Shown: positions 17,418-26,251, counted from the stretch's first letter. The stretch: DNA of 64,000 nucleotides from Paenisporosarcina antarctica (GCF_004367585.1 NZ_CP038015.1:3106001-3170000); one strand, 5' to 3'. The notes: generated by a model not told the origin, from the letters alone. Translations and numbers: made by a program.

Positions 17418-18305
17418 TTATTTTGCTCCATATATATGATTACTTGGACTTACAATAGGGAATTTCGTTAATGGGAAATAGCCAGAACTCAAGATGGGAG
17501 TTGGTTTTCCAAGAGCATATCCTTGCCCCATTTGAATACCAAGATTCTGTAAATATCTTAGTTCTGATAAAGTCTCTATACCCTCAGCAATTACTTCAGT
17601 TTTCGATTGTAATGCAAATTCTAATAAAAGTTCAACTAAATGCTGTTGCTCAGGTTGATCACTAATATTTCTGATAAGCGACTTATCAATCTTAATAAAT
17701 TCAGGTTTTAAATAAACTAGCGTTTTTAAACTATTATATCCCGTTCCTGCATCATCCACGGCAATCCGAAAACCTTGTTTCCTGTAATTCTCAATTATTT
17801 TCTCAAATTGATTATAGTCGATTACTGCCTCTTTTTCCGTTAGTTCTAATACAATTTGATTCGGAGAGAGATTATATTTTGACAATATTTCTAGCGTTTT
17901 ACCACTACGATAAGCTGGATCCGCTAAAACTTGGGGCTGTATGTTGAGGAAAATTAATCGTTTATTATGACCTTGGGTTTGATCCAACTGTTCTGCATAT
18001 CGCTCAAGAGAAAGATTACGCAAAAAACCTTCCACTATAAAAACATTATCACTTTGACCTACATAATCATAAAACTTTTCAGTTGTTGGAAATAAAGCTG
18101 TACTTTGAGGACGATTGAGAATTTCAAAACCAACTGTTTCCTCTTTATCTAATGAAACGATTGGTTGAAAGAATGTTTTTATTTTTTCAGCTTGCATAAG
18201 TCTCTTAAATTCTTCATTCTTTTTAAATTCTTGAAAATGACTAGTACGTTTAGAATTTAGAAACTCTAAATAATTTATTAATGTAGTCAATCGATTATAT
18301 TTCAT
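17418..18305 (-). CDS. EAL-domain cyclic-di-GMP phosphodiesterase (short)
   Basis: A 295-residue protein: about 40 N-terminal residues, then one EAL domain. Catalytic residues are kept: FEILNR (EAL Glu), FLNIQP (Asn), LELTEKE (Glu), VDDAGTGY (Asp pair), IKID (Lys), AEGIE (Glu) and GQGYALGKP (Gln). It should hydrolyse c-di-GMP. There is no sensor or membrane segment, so control must come from partners or expression. It is the second EAL protein here beside a GGDEF protein at 52914. A decayed copy of its 3' end lies at 14443-14525. Confidence 0.87.
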   Translation of the reverse strand: MKYNRLTTLINYLEFLNSKRTSHFQEFKKNEEFKRLMQAEKIKTFFQPIVSLDKEETVGFEILNRPQSTALFPTTEKFYDYVGQSDNVFIVEGFLRNLSLERYAEQLDQTQGHNKRLIFLNIQPQVLADPAYRSGKTLEILSKYNLSPNQIVLELTEKEAVIDYNQFEKIIENYRKQGFRIAVDDAGTGYNSLKTLVYLKPEFIKIDKSLIRNISDQPEQQHLVELLLEFALQSKTEVIAEGIETLSELRYLQNLGIQMGQGYALGKPTPILSSGYFPLTKFPIVSPSNHIYGAK

Positions 18306-18528
18306 TCTGTCTCCCTTAGTACGTTGGCAAGTTATTTTCTGTTTCCGCCTTATTATACAGTCAAAAATTAATTTGCTGTTTTAAATAATTGTAAAAATTA
18401 TGTAAAGTCATTTACAAAACAAGTTTTTCTTATGGAAAAAAGTGAAAACAGGATTCTTCTACACCGTAACGATAAGTTCTTCTAGGTCACTTTATATAGG
18501 GAAACCTACTGCACATATCCTCAAGAAT

Positions 18529-18575
18529 GAAGAACGACGAACCAAGTGACGTTGTCACTTGGTTCGTCGTTCTTC
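18529..18575. terminator. Perfect 22-bp hairpin, CCAAGTG type
   Basis: The two arms (starting GAAGAACGACG and ending CGTCGTTCTTC) pair perfectly over 22 bp around a 3-base loop. It lies about 120 bases past the GDSL gene stop. There is no T run. The tip CCAAGTGACGTTGTCACTTGG differs in only two bases from the hairpin tip at 63885-63905. Confidence 0.6.
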
Positions 18576-18697
18576 GTAAAGGAAATCCTGGGGGTTTGAA
18601 TCCGTCACTTGTCTTCAACCTTCTTTTTTCCAACACCAATATCAATTAGCAAAGAAATTTTATAGTTTTAACTTCCACATAAAAATTCAATTACGTG

Positions 18698-19477
18698 TTA
18701 TTTGACCTTCTTCTTCTTCTTCTGCTGCTTTTCTTTTTTGTTTAACCCCAATGCCGCTAAACTAATTCCAGCCAGTTTCTCATGTCCGGCAACCGTAGGA
18801 TGAATATCACCTGCAATGACGTATTTGGCTTGATTTGAACCGAATGCTGTATAAGCGTCTGCAAGAACTACGTTTTCATTTGCATAAACTAACCCCAAAA
18901 ATATTTTATTGATATCAGGAAGTAGCTTTGTTGCAAGAAATTGAAGTTCATATTCAGGTTCTTGAAATGGATTGTAAATATTGTGAATTACAATAGGTGC
19001 AGCACTTAGTTTTCTAATCTCGGCTATGGTTAGCTTTAGTTTCCCAACAATATTACTATTTTCAATGTTTTGCATTAATAGGAATTTAAAATATTCAGTA
19101 TCACCACCACTTGCAGCAGCCGCAGCCCGCAATGCAGCTATTAAATCATTGCTCCCTATATTAAGAGTAATATAGTCTGCATGTTTGACGGCTTGACGGT
19201 ATTTTTGGTTAGTTTGTAGTAGATTGAGCATGCCATCCGTCGTCAAACCAGGAATACCTAGATTATTGACTCTTAAATCAGCTTCCTTCCCCATTAAAAA
19301 CGGAAATGCTTTTTTGGATGGGTGATTATTATTAGCATCAAGATTGTATCCAAACGGGATAGAATCACCCAATGCAACAAGTGAATTCTTTCCATTATCA
19401 TTCTTTGCAAATGCTGAGGTAGAAAATACTAAACTGATGACTAAAAGTATTAAAAAAGCTTTAAACATTTTTTTCAA
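18698..19477 (-). CDS. Secreted SGNH/GDSL-type esterase or lipase
   Basis: A 259-residue protein with a signal peptide (FLILLVISLVFSTSAFA, cleavage about residue 24), then the SGNH blocks: I, ALGDSIPFGYN with Ser39; II, NNLGIPG; III, NIGSNDL; V, GDIHPTVAGH with the Asp-His pair. It is thus likely an active exported ester hydrolase similar to Bacillus LipC/YpmR-type spore or cell-surface esterases. The tail ends in a run of lysines (KKEKQQKKKKKVK), which may bind it to the anionic wall. TTG 19477 is the better start, with GGGAGAGGG upstream. Confidence 0.87.
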   Translation of the reverse strand: MKKMFKAFLILLVISLVFSTSAFAKNDNGKNSLVALGDSIPFGYNLDANNNHPSKKAFPFLMGKEADLRVNNLGIPGLTTDGMLNLLQTNQKYRQAVKHADYITLNIGSNDLIAALRAAAAASGGDTEYFKFLLMQNIENSNIVGKLKLTIAEIRKLSAAPIVIHNIYNPFQEPEYELQFLATKLLPDINKIFLGLVYANENVVLADAYTAFGSNQAKYVIAGDIHPTVAGHEKLAGISLAALGLNKKEKQQKKKKKVK

Positions 19478-20141
19478 ATGAAACCCTCTCCCTTCGGTTC
19501 TTAAGAAAACTATATTATGTAAACGGCTTTATTATTCATTCATATCTAAAATAAGCTGTCACAATGGTTGAGGATTCTTACATCTTGTATTTGCCAATTA
19601 GTATCGAGCGTCTCAGACAAAGTGTCTTCAAGGCTTCAACATTAATAAAAAACCGTCCAGCTAATGAAGTGACCCCAAAGAATGAGACAAAGGAAAAAGC
19701 ACCTCCCTGATCGTATTTAGGAACTACTGACATTAAAGATATTTTTCTTATTGGCACTAAGATTGGTACAGAAAAAGTAAAGCTAGCCGTTTATTTAATA
19801 GAATTATATATTAAATGACTGAATATTACAAATACTATTTTAAATATAATTGAATTTCTTAAAATATAAACAGATATTCCCCGATAGAATATTGGAACTT
19901 GTGCTTTTCAATTTTCCATGAAGATTGCTATTAATCACCCAGGCACCTGTTATTTTAATAACTTCAGTGCTGAAAACAGTAAGAACTGTGTTGAATTAGC
20001 CGCAATTAATGAAAAGAAAAATTTAGACAAAAAACTAAGAAATAATTTCTTACCAATAAATTTTTTTATCATGTTCTTTATTAATAAGTCTACCTTAAAA
20101 CGCTCATACTATTATTGATTAAAAATAAAGGATGTGATCGT
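19478..20141. other. Long intergenic region without a clear gene
   Basis: About 660 bases. A 51-codon minus-strand frame (19578-19733, including AFSFVSFFGVTSLAGRFF) looks coding-like but has no ribosome site; it may be a gene scrap. A 66-codon plus frame at 19918 also lacks a site and I do not call it. No structured RNA is evident. Confidence 0.4.
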
Positions 20142-20810
20142 ATTCTTACGGACAAACAAAAATCAGAGCTAAAGAAAGACCTGTTAGCCCAGAAAGTTCA
20201 GTTGGAGAATCATGAGGACAACCCTGTCACAGAGCAAGGTAATATTCGTGATACGACAGGTGAACTTTCAACAGCTGATAACCATCCTGCTGATTTAGGC
20301 ACAGAGCTTTATGAACGTGAGAAAGATATGGCAATTAAGGTTCATGAGCATTCTGAATTAGATAAAGTGAATCATGCCCTTGAGGCTATGAAAAATGGAA
20401 CGTATGGAGTTTGTGATGACTGCGGAGAAAGCATTCCTTATGAGCGCTTAGAAGCTCTTCCATATACGACCCGCTGTATTGAGCATGCGGAGAAAACTAT
20501 TCCTCTAGATCGACCTTCTGAAGAACAAATTTTGATACCAGCAAACGATAACTCTTTTGCCGAACGTCATAAAAGTGACGGTGTCAGAGATTATGAGGAC
20601 AGTTTTCAGGAAGTCGCCCAGTACGGTACATCTGAAACACCATCCGACCTTAAAGGTGATCATGCTGACTACAACGAATTATATGATGATGAGGACGAAG
20701 AAGGCATGGATGAAGAAGTGGATTCAATGCATATAATTACTCTCGGTGGAGACAATAAAGTAATATCCCTCTCTGAACAAGAAGAAGCCATTCGTAATGA
20801 TTACTTATGA
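20142..20810 (+). CDS. YteA-type TraR/DksA zinc-finger protein, possible ATT start
   Basis: Relatives begin with a short ML(T/S)xxQ segment, and here LTDKQKSELKKDL follows an ATT at 20142. Upstream is AAAGGATGTGATC, which matches the extended anti-Shine-Dalgarno consensus in all but one base and is 7 bases from that ATT. The only other in-frame start, TTG 20115, has no site. The protein of about 222 residues has a coiled-coil region (LYEREKDMAIKVHEHSEL), then a zinc finger CDDCG...TRCIEHA (His as fourth ligand, as in YteA/YocK), and an acidic tail (NELYDDEDEEGMDEEVDS). It probably binds RNA polymerase or acts in sporulation, as guessed for YteA. Confidence 0.82.
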   Translation: MLTDKQKSELKKDLLAQKVQLENHEDNPVTEQGNIRDTTGELSTADNHPADLGTELYEREKDMAIKVHEHSELDKVNHALEAMKNGTYGVCDDCGESIPYERLEALPYTTRCIEHAEKTIPLDRPSEEQILIPANDNSFAERHKSDGVRDYEDSFQEVAQYGTSETPSDLKGDHADYNELYDDEDEEGMDEEVDSMHIITLGGDNKVISLSEQEEAIRNDYL

Positions 20811-20855
20811 AGAAACTACTTATTAGAACCAACTCATAAGAAATAGCGACTGAAA

Positions 20856-20892
20856 AAATGACCCTACTCCTTAATAAGAAGTAGGGTCATTT
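20856..20892. terminator. Bidirectional terminator
   Basis: AAATGACCCTACT pairs with AGTAGGGTCATTT; T6 on the minus side and TTTAT on the plus side. It serves the YteA-type gene and the ohr gene, which converge here. Confidence 0.85.
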
Positions 20893-20919
20893 ATGTGTAA
20901 TGTCTTCAAATAATAAGGA

Positions 20920-21327
20920 CTACGCAATTCGACTTTCAACTTCTACAGTGACGTTATCTTTTGTTGCGCGTGAATATGGGCACACTTTATGTGCAGAATC
21001 CACAAGTTTTTGAGCGACTTCCATCTCCACATCACGGACAAGCACATCCAGTTTAACGGAAAGTGAATAGCCGTCATTGTCTTGATTTAGCGTAACATGA
21101 GCTGTGACTTCAGATCCACCGTGTTTAATTTTTTCTTGTTGTGCGACCAAATTTAATGCAGAATCGAAGCAAGCTGCATAGCCAGCTGCAAAAAGTTGCT
21201 CCGGATTTGTTGTCTCTTTTTTTACACCAGGCATAGCCAAGGGTATGTCTAGAACGCCATCCTCAGAACGAACGCGTCCTTCACGTCCCCCAATTGCGGT
21301 TACAGTAGACGTATATAGTTTTTTCAT
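20920..21327 (-). CDS. ohr: Organic hydroperoxide resistance protein (Ohr/OsmC)
   Basis: A 135-residue Ohr-type protein with the two reactive cysteines of the family: Cys53 in AACFDSAL and Cys116 in VCPYSRA. The N-terminal GGREGRVRSEDG and PLAMPG motif place it in the Ohr rather than the OsmC branch. It reduces organic hydroperoxides with dihydrolipoamide or a similar thiol in the cytosol. Start at ATG 21327 behind GAGGAGG; an upstream TTG is part of the ribosome site. No OhrR gene is adjacent. Confidence 0.9.
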   Translation of the reverse strand: MKKLYTSTVTAIGGREGRVRSEDGVLDIPLAMPGVKKETTNPEQLFAAGYAACFDSALNLVAQQEKIKHGGSEVTAHVTLNQDNDGYSLSVKLDVLVRDVEMEVAQKLVDSAHKVCPYSRATKDNVTVEVESRIA

Positions 21328-21546
21328 TTTTTTATTCCTCCTCAATCTTAGTGTGTTATTTCAAAAAAATTCAGAACACACTATAGACTATTCTTGCCCC
21401 TTTTAAGCTAACCTATCCATACATTTAATCCTGTATGTACTAAGACACAAGATAGGATATCTTTAATTGAAACTAGACTTCTCCCGCTTCTGAATCAGCT
21501 TATTCATTATGATAAAATGTTGGAGGAAGGAATGAAAATAACGTTC

Positions 21547-22683
21547 TTATTTCTTTAATTCTATATAAGATGAAATCAGTTGATGCGTTTGAATTTTTAT
21601 ATAATGAGCCGCATGTTCCATTGATTCTTTTTGTGAAACGACATCATTTACCACACTTTCAATCATGTCGAAATGTGGAGTCAAACACTTTTTACTTGAT
21701 GGTGTTATGTAACCAGACAATAACATGACGGGAATCCCAAGTTCCCTTGCTACTTTCGCAACTCCATATGGTGCTTTTCCAGAAAGGGTTTGTTCGTCGG
21801 ATCTACCTTCTCCTGTAATGATTAGATCAGCGTTTATTATGCGTTCACGAAACTCGACTGCCTCCATCATTACTTCAATCCCAGGTTTCATTATGTAAGG
21901 AAAAAAAGCTTGAATTGCGCCACCTAATCCTCCTGCCGCACCAGCACCTTGTCGATGATGAATCGATAGGCCACTTGTTTGTTCAATTACATCTGCAAAT
22001 ATTTTTAAATTGTGATCTAAGAGAGAAACCATCTTTTCAGTGGCGCCTTTTTGGGGACCAAATACAAATGAAGCACCATTGGGTCCAATAAATGGATTAT
22101 TTACGTCACATGCAATGATAAACTCGGACTCTTTAATACGAGAATCAAAATCTACTACGTCGATGTATGCCAAATTGCTGAGCGCACTTCCACCCGTCTC
22201 AAGATCTTCACCTTTTTGAGATTGAAACTTCATGCCAAGAGCTTTCAGCATTCCCATGCCACCATCGTTAGTTGCGCTACCACCTATCCCAACAATAAAC
22301 TTTCGAAAACCTGCATCTAACGCATGTTTTATTAACTCCCCAGTACCAAATGAAGTTGCTATAAGTGGATTTCTTTCTTCTGTATGTAAAAGGGTTATAC
22401 CAGATGCTTTTGCCATTTCAATTACGCATGTTTCTTCATCACCTAAAACGCCGTATTCAGCAGATATTTTTCTTTCAAGAGGGTCATGTACAATGACTGA
22501 CACAGTTCTTCCTTTTGTAGCACTGAGGAGACTTTCTAGTGTGCCTTCCCCCCCATCAGCTACTGGCAATATGAGTGTTTCAATAGACTGATCAAAAGCC
22601 CTAATTCCTGCTACCATTGCTTGTGCAACTTCAACTGCTGACAAGCTTCCCTTAAATGAGTCCGGACTAATAACGATTTTCAC
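21547..22683 (-). CDS. glxK: Glycerate kinase (GlxK/GarK family)
   Basis: A 378-residue type 1 glycerate kinase. Landmarks: ISPDSFKGSLSAVEVA at the N terminus, PVADGGEGT near residue 42, the glycine-rich GIGGSATNDGGMGML near 135, HHRQGAGAAGGLGGA near 245, and ITGEGRSDEQTLSGKAP near 290. It phosphorylates D-glycerate with ATP (usually to 2-phosphoglycerate), linking glyoxylate or serine breakdown to glycolysis. It starts at GTG 22683 with AAGGAGG upstream. No other glycerate pathway gene is adjacent. A 21-bp spaced array lies about 300 bases upstream. Confidence 0.92.
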   Translation of the reverse strand: MKIVISPDSFKGSLSAVEVAQAMVAGIRAFDQSIETLILPVADGGEGTLESLLSATKGRTVSVIVHDPLERKISAEYGVLGDEETCVIEMAKASGITLLHTEERNPLIATSFGTGELIKHALDAGFRKFIVGIGGSATNDGGMGMLKALGMKFQSQKGEDLETGGSALSNLAYIDVVDFDSRIKESEFIIACDVNNPFIGPNGASFVFGPQKGATEKMVSLLDHNLKIFADVIEQTSGLSIHHRQGAGAAGGLGGAIQAFFPYIMKPGIEVMMEAVEFRERIINADLIITGEGRSDEQTLSGKAPYGVAKVARELGIPVMLLSGYITPSSKKCLTPHFDMIESVVNDVVSQKESMEHAAHYIKIQTHQLISSYIELKK

Positions 22684-22990
22684 TTGATTTCCTCCTTTGT
22701 AAAGCTCTTACAAATAGTATAGTGATAATAATTGATAAATACATGTTTAAATTTTAACTCTAAATATTAAAAACCTTGGAACACACCTTGTACTTTTAAG
22801 AAAGTAATAGCTAATAAAAAATTCATCTACAGTATTGAAGCTACTGAAAATTAGTGATATTTTCTACACCGATCCGTAGAACTTTGACACTTATAATTTA
22901 CTTAAAATTGCGATGATTTTTGATTCATGAGGAGTTTTTCAATGCCTCATGCATCAGCGAGATGGAGTATTAATTTTCATATTTTATCTA

Positions 22991-23054
22991 TTCCAACTTG
23001 GACCGTTATTTTTCCAACTTAGCGTTCCAAACTTTCCAACTGAGCAACAGCTCA
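22991..23054. repeat. 21-bp spaced intergenic array A (core TTCCAACT)
   Basis: TTCCAACT starts at 22991, 23012 and 23034 (spacings 21 and 22), with a partial extra TTCCAAAC at 23025. Sequence between cores is unrelated. The last unit ends TGAGC-AACA-GCTCA, a small hairpin also found at the end of the array at 31541-31685. The surrounding 610-base gap (22684-23295) has no coding frame. Confidence 0.6.
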
Positions 23055-23240
23055 CCTAAAAAATTCATTGAAAAACCTAGTAATATTATCAAACACCTGA
23101 AAAAGTAACGCTACTTTCTTCACTTCTCTAAAATATTCTACGCATTTTCTTAAATTTGAACTATTTTTAAATTCATAAGAAGTTTTTCAGTGGACTGACA
23201 GTATCGAGCTGGCTTCCGGTACGCTTTTCTTAAATAAATG

Positions 23241-23279
23241 AAAAAGAGTGATTCGCATTAAACACGAATCACTCTTTTT
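23241..23279 (-). terminator. Terminator of UspA gene 2
   Basis: AAAAAGAGTGATTCG pairs perfectly with CGAATCACTCTTTTT; it lies 17 bases past the UspA stop and ends in T5 on both strands. Confidence 0.88.
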
Positions 23280-23295
23280 AACATTTTTATTCAGT

Positions 23296-23715
23296 TTATT
23301 TCACCATGAGAACTGGACAATCTGCGTGTTTAACCACTTTATGACTGACACTTCCTAGAACCATTTCTTGTAATGCATTTAAACCACGACTACCAATCAC
23401 CAAGACTTCATATTGTTGTTTGTTAGCATACTCGACAATTGCTGGACCTGGTTCTCCACGAAGGATTTCCACTGAATAGCTGACTTTTTCTTGCTTTAGT
23501 AAGTCCTCAACAGGCATTAGTTTTTTTCTTCGTTTCATATCCAGTTCAAAAGAACTTCCACTATGAAGAACGTCACTCTTTGCATTCGCATAATCTGCAA
23601 CCAATACGACTGTTATTATAGAGTTAGAGTTAAGAGAAGCTATTTTTATTGCTTCTTTTGTTGCGCGAATTGAGTGATCCGATCCATCTGCTGCCAATAA
23701 GATTTTTTGATACAT
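23296..23715 (-). CDS. Universal stress protein, UspA family (copy 2)
   Basis: A 139-residue ATP-binding Usp, same length as copy 1 at 11417. KILLAADGSDHSIRA and IGSRGLNALQEMVLGSVSHKV carry the nucleotide-binding glycines. AAAGGGGTG precedes ATG 23715. Directly upstream on the same strand is the decayed 3' end of a SulP gene (23739-23920), so this Usp was once the second gene of a sulP-usp operon and now must be read from elsewhere. Confidence 0.9.
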   Translation of the reverse strand: MYQKILLAADGSDHSIRATKEAIKIASLNSNSIITVVLVADYANAKSDVLHSGSSFELDMKRRKKLMPVEDLLKQEKVSYSVEILRGEPGPAIVEYANKQQYEVLVIGSRGLNALQEMVLGSVSHKVVKHADCPVLMVK

Positions 23716-23738
23716 CTTATATACACCCCTTTAAATGT

Positions 23739-23920
23739 TTAATGCGATGATAGCTTGGCGTCTTTATACTTATAAACAGCTAATTTATCAACGAGTTTCT
23801 TACTAGTTTCATTTTAACCTTTAAAGTTTTGATACTTTATTAGGGTTTTTATCATATTTTAACACTACTTTATCATTAGTGGCGACTCCTGAATTATTCC
23901 GTGCATAAGTATTTGAAAAA
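23739..23920 (-). pseudogene. Decayed C-terminal end of a second SulP transporter
   Basis: Translated in two frames, the minus strand gives FSNT, NNSGVATNDKVVLK and then, after a frameshift and stops, KLVDKLAVYKYKDAKLSSH before the stop at 23741-23739. The intact SulP at 9197-10678 ends with the matching segments [18 protein letters not shown] and [19 protein letters not shown]. All the upstream membrane part is missing. The remnant runs straight into the UspA copy 2 leader. Confidence 0.9.
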
Positions 23921-23940
23921 CACACTGAAATATAATGAAG

Positions 23941-23978
23941 AAAAAGTCGTCATATCCTTGTATCAGGTTATAACGACT
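23941..23978 (-). terminator. Terminator of the DegV gene
   Basis: GTCGTTATA and TATGACGAC (minus strand) pair with one G-T pair, followed by TTTTTC. It lies just past the DegV stop. Confidence 0.65.
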
Positions 23979-23987
23979 CTATATTAC

Positions 23988-24830
23988 TTACTCACCTAGC
24001 CATGCTAACCCAACGGTTCCTCTACCTGCATGTGTGCCAGGTACTGGGCTCAATTCGGTAATATAAAATGCGATGTCTGGAAATTGTTTTTGAAGTATGC
24101 TTTTCCAGTGCGTTGCTTCTGTCAAATTATCAGCGTGAATAACAGTAACTTCACTTACATGATCAATTTCTGTTTCTAAATACTCTACCATTTTGGCGAT
24201 TGCGCGTTTATGGCTGCGTACTTTATCTGATAGAATTGCTTTTCCTTTATCAAACTTAAGCACAACTTTCATATTTAAAAGTGTAGCAATAACTGTTTGA
24301 GTTCCTGTGACACGTCCACCTTTGTGAAGTTGTTCCAGGCTTCCTGGTGTTAAAAACAGACGTCCCTTTGCAGGTAGGGTCTTAATTACAGAGACAATTT
24401 CATCAAATGTTTTTCCTTGTTGTTCGAGAGCAACCGCCCGTTCCACCATTTTCCCTAATGGAAAAGAGCCAATTTGAGAGTCAAGTACAAAAGCATCTAC
24501 GCCCGTTTCTTTAGCTGCTGAAATTGCACCACTGTATGCTCCTGTAAGTGACCCTGTTACGTGAATCGCAATTACGTGATCATAATTTTTCTTAATTTCT
24601 TTGAAAATTTCAATCATTTCGCCTGGAGATGGCTGCGATGTTTTCGGCAATTCTTTGACGGAGGCGAGCTTTTTGTAAAATGCTTCCGATTTAATATCGA
24701 CATTTTCCCTGTAAGCGGTTTCGCCGAAGATAACGTATAGAGGAACAACATAAATATGATGTTGTTTAATAAATTCTGGTGATAGAGTTGCAGTTGAATC
24801 CGTAACCCATGCAATTTTTGACTGATTCAT
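23988..24830 (-). CDS. DegV-family fatty-acid-binding protein
   Basis: A 280-residue DegV protein: N-terminal VTDSTATLSPEF, the lipid-carboxylate loop motif SQPSPGEM and VTGSLTGAYSGA, and the C-terminal LSPVPGTHAGRGTVGLAWLG. Proteins of the family bind a fatty acid between two lobes and, as FakB, hand it to the kinase FakA for phosphorylation and use in membrane lipids. No FakA gene is near. Start at ATG 24830 (MNQSKIAW) behind AAGGAG; the earlier ATG 24857 lies upstream of that site. Confidence 0.9.
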   Translation of the reverse strand: MNQSKIAWVTDSTATLSPEFIKQHHIYVVPLYVIFGETAYRENVDIKSEAFYKKLASVKELPKTSQPSPGEMIEIFKEIKKNYDHVIAIHVTGSLTGAYSGAISAAKETGVDAFVLDSQIGSFPLGKMVERAVALEQQGKTFDEIVSVIKTLPAKGRLFLTPGSLEQLHKGGRVTGTQTVIATLLNMKVVLKFDKGKAILSDKVRSHKRAIAKMVEYLETEIDHVSEVTVIHADNLTEATHWKSILQKQFPDIAFYITELSPVPGTHAGRGTVGLAWLGE

Positions 24831-25114
24831 AAGTAGTGACTCCTTTTTTACATACATAAGTATTAGATTAAATTCAGTAAGCCCTTACTTCTATAGGTTT
24901 TAAAAGTATAGTAGTTTGCTGTTAGTCTATTAGTATGGGGAGGATATAGATTTTTGCCTAGGGGTATGTATCATAATAAGTGTATGACAGATGTCATGTT
25001 TGAGGAAATTGTCATCAAGTGTTCAAAAAGGGATACTAAGTTCTCCTGCAAAAGCTAAAGATTCTTTTAACATCACCTTTACTATTGAACAATTGTTAAC
25101 CCTTACCAAATAGA
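24831..25114. other. Intergenic region with DegV promoter, no gene
   Basis: About 280 bases; AT-rich with no coding frame or repeat that I can see. The promoter of the DegV gene must lie here. Confidence 0.4.
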
Positions 25115-25152
25115 AAAACTCCAAGTCACGTTTAGCCATGACTTGGAGTTTT
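25115..25152 (-). terminator. Terminator of the SDR gene
   Basis: AAAACTCCAAGTCA pairs with TGACTTGGAGTTTT perfectly; located 7 bases past the stop of the gene at 25159. Confidence 0.85.
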
Positions 25153-25158
25153 GTTCTA

Positions 25159-25803
25159 TTATAAATTTTCTAGTGCTTCTTCAATGCCTGTTTCCCCACT
25201 AATAAGGTCAAATGATTTCTTAACGGTATGTTGTGAGTTCAATGAAGCAAAAATTGTTTTTGCAACATCCTCACGAGCAATAGAGCCTCTTTCAAGGTTT
25301 TCTGAAGCCGATACCTTACCTGTACTTGGTTCATTTAAAAGGCCACCTGGACGAATAATGGTGTAGTCCAAACTACTTTGTTCCACCATTTTATCTGCAT
25401 AGTGTTTTGCCACGTAATACGGAACCATCTCTTGATTCCAGTTTTCACGCTTGTTAGCTTGAAGTGCACTGACAAGTACAAATCGAGTGATGCCTGCTTG
25501 TTCAGCAGCCTCTACAGTTTTAGCTGCTCCATCTAAATCAATTAGCAAAGTCTTGTCTAAACCTGTATGCCCGCCGGAACCTGCAGTAAAGACTATCGCG
25601 TCACACCCTTTTGCTGCATCAGCGATGTCTTGCACACTACCTTCCAAACTTGCAACTGCAGCATCAACGCCTTGTTTTCCTAACTCGTCTGCCTGCTCTT
25701 GCTTTCGGACCATTGCACGCACTGTATGTTGTTCACTATTTTGTATAAGGTTGATAAGATGTTTTCCAATTTGTCCAGTTGCCCCTACTACGAATACTTT
25801 CAT
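25159..25803 (-). CDS. NAD(P)-binding atypical SDR (YhfK-like)
   Basis: A 214-residue Rossmann protein with the atypical SDR glycine motif VGATGQIGKHLI (residues 6-17), the substrate-side loop FTAGSGGHTGLDKT, and YYVAKHYADKM with a Tyr-x-x-x-Lys pair, then IIRPGGLLNEP. This is the NmrA/YwnB/YhfK type found in many Bacillales and probably uses NADPH. The substrate is unknown. AAAGGAG precedes ATG 25803. Monocistronic. Confidence 0.85.
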   Translation of the reverse strand: MKVFVVGATGQIGKHLINLIQNSEQHTVRAMVRKQEQADELGKQGVDAAVASLEGSVQDIADAAKGCDAIVFTAGSGGHTGLDKTLLIDLDGAAKTVEAAEQAGITRFVLVSALQANKRENWNQEMVPYYVAKHYADKMVEQSSLDYTIIRPGGLLNEPSTGKVSASENLERGSIAREDVAKTIFASLNSQHTVKKSFDLISGETGIEEALENL

Positions 25804-25905
25804 ATGCTCGAGCTCCTTTTGATCTGAATTGAAATAATCCCATCAACTTAATGGAAATCCATTCCTGCAAAAAGTCTAACATACCTGCTGCATACAATTA
25901 AGCAA

Positions 25906-26088
25906 TTACCCTTTAAAGAGTTCTTGGTATAGTCCTTGAAACTTTCCTTCTACTACTTCGGAATGGTACATCGCTTTTAATGCTAACGTTTTTTCAAGCT
26001 CGTGTTCAGTCATGATAGACTTTAAGCGTATTTTTAACTCTTCGTTCTCTTTTACAAGTTGCATCATTTTTGATTTGACAAATTTCAT
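25906..26088 (-). CDS. Small coiled-coil hypothetical protein
   Basis: A 60-residue protein, mostly one predicted helix (KENEELKIRLKSIMTEHELE), with no known family. The strong site AAGGAGG at a good distance before ATG 26088 supports it as a real gene. Confidence 0.6.
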   Translation of the reverse strand: MKFVKSKMMQLVKENEELKIRLKSIMTEHELEKTLALKAMYHSEVVEGKFQGLYQELFKG

Positions 26089-26251
26089 GCGAAAACCTCC
26101 TTTTATTGAAAAGTAATTTTTATATTCAAACCTTATTGTTTATTTTATCCAAATTGTCACTTAAGGAGACAAATTGAGTAGAACAAGTAGATAGTAGAAA
26201 AGCAGCACTTTAAAAAATTTCAAACATACCCTCTAATGATAATTTTAACAT

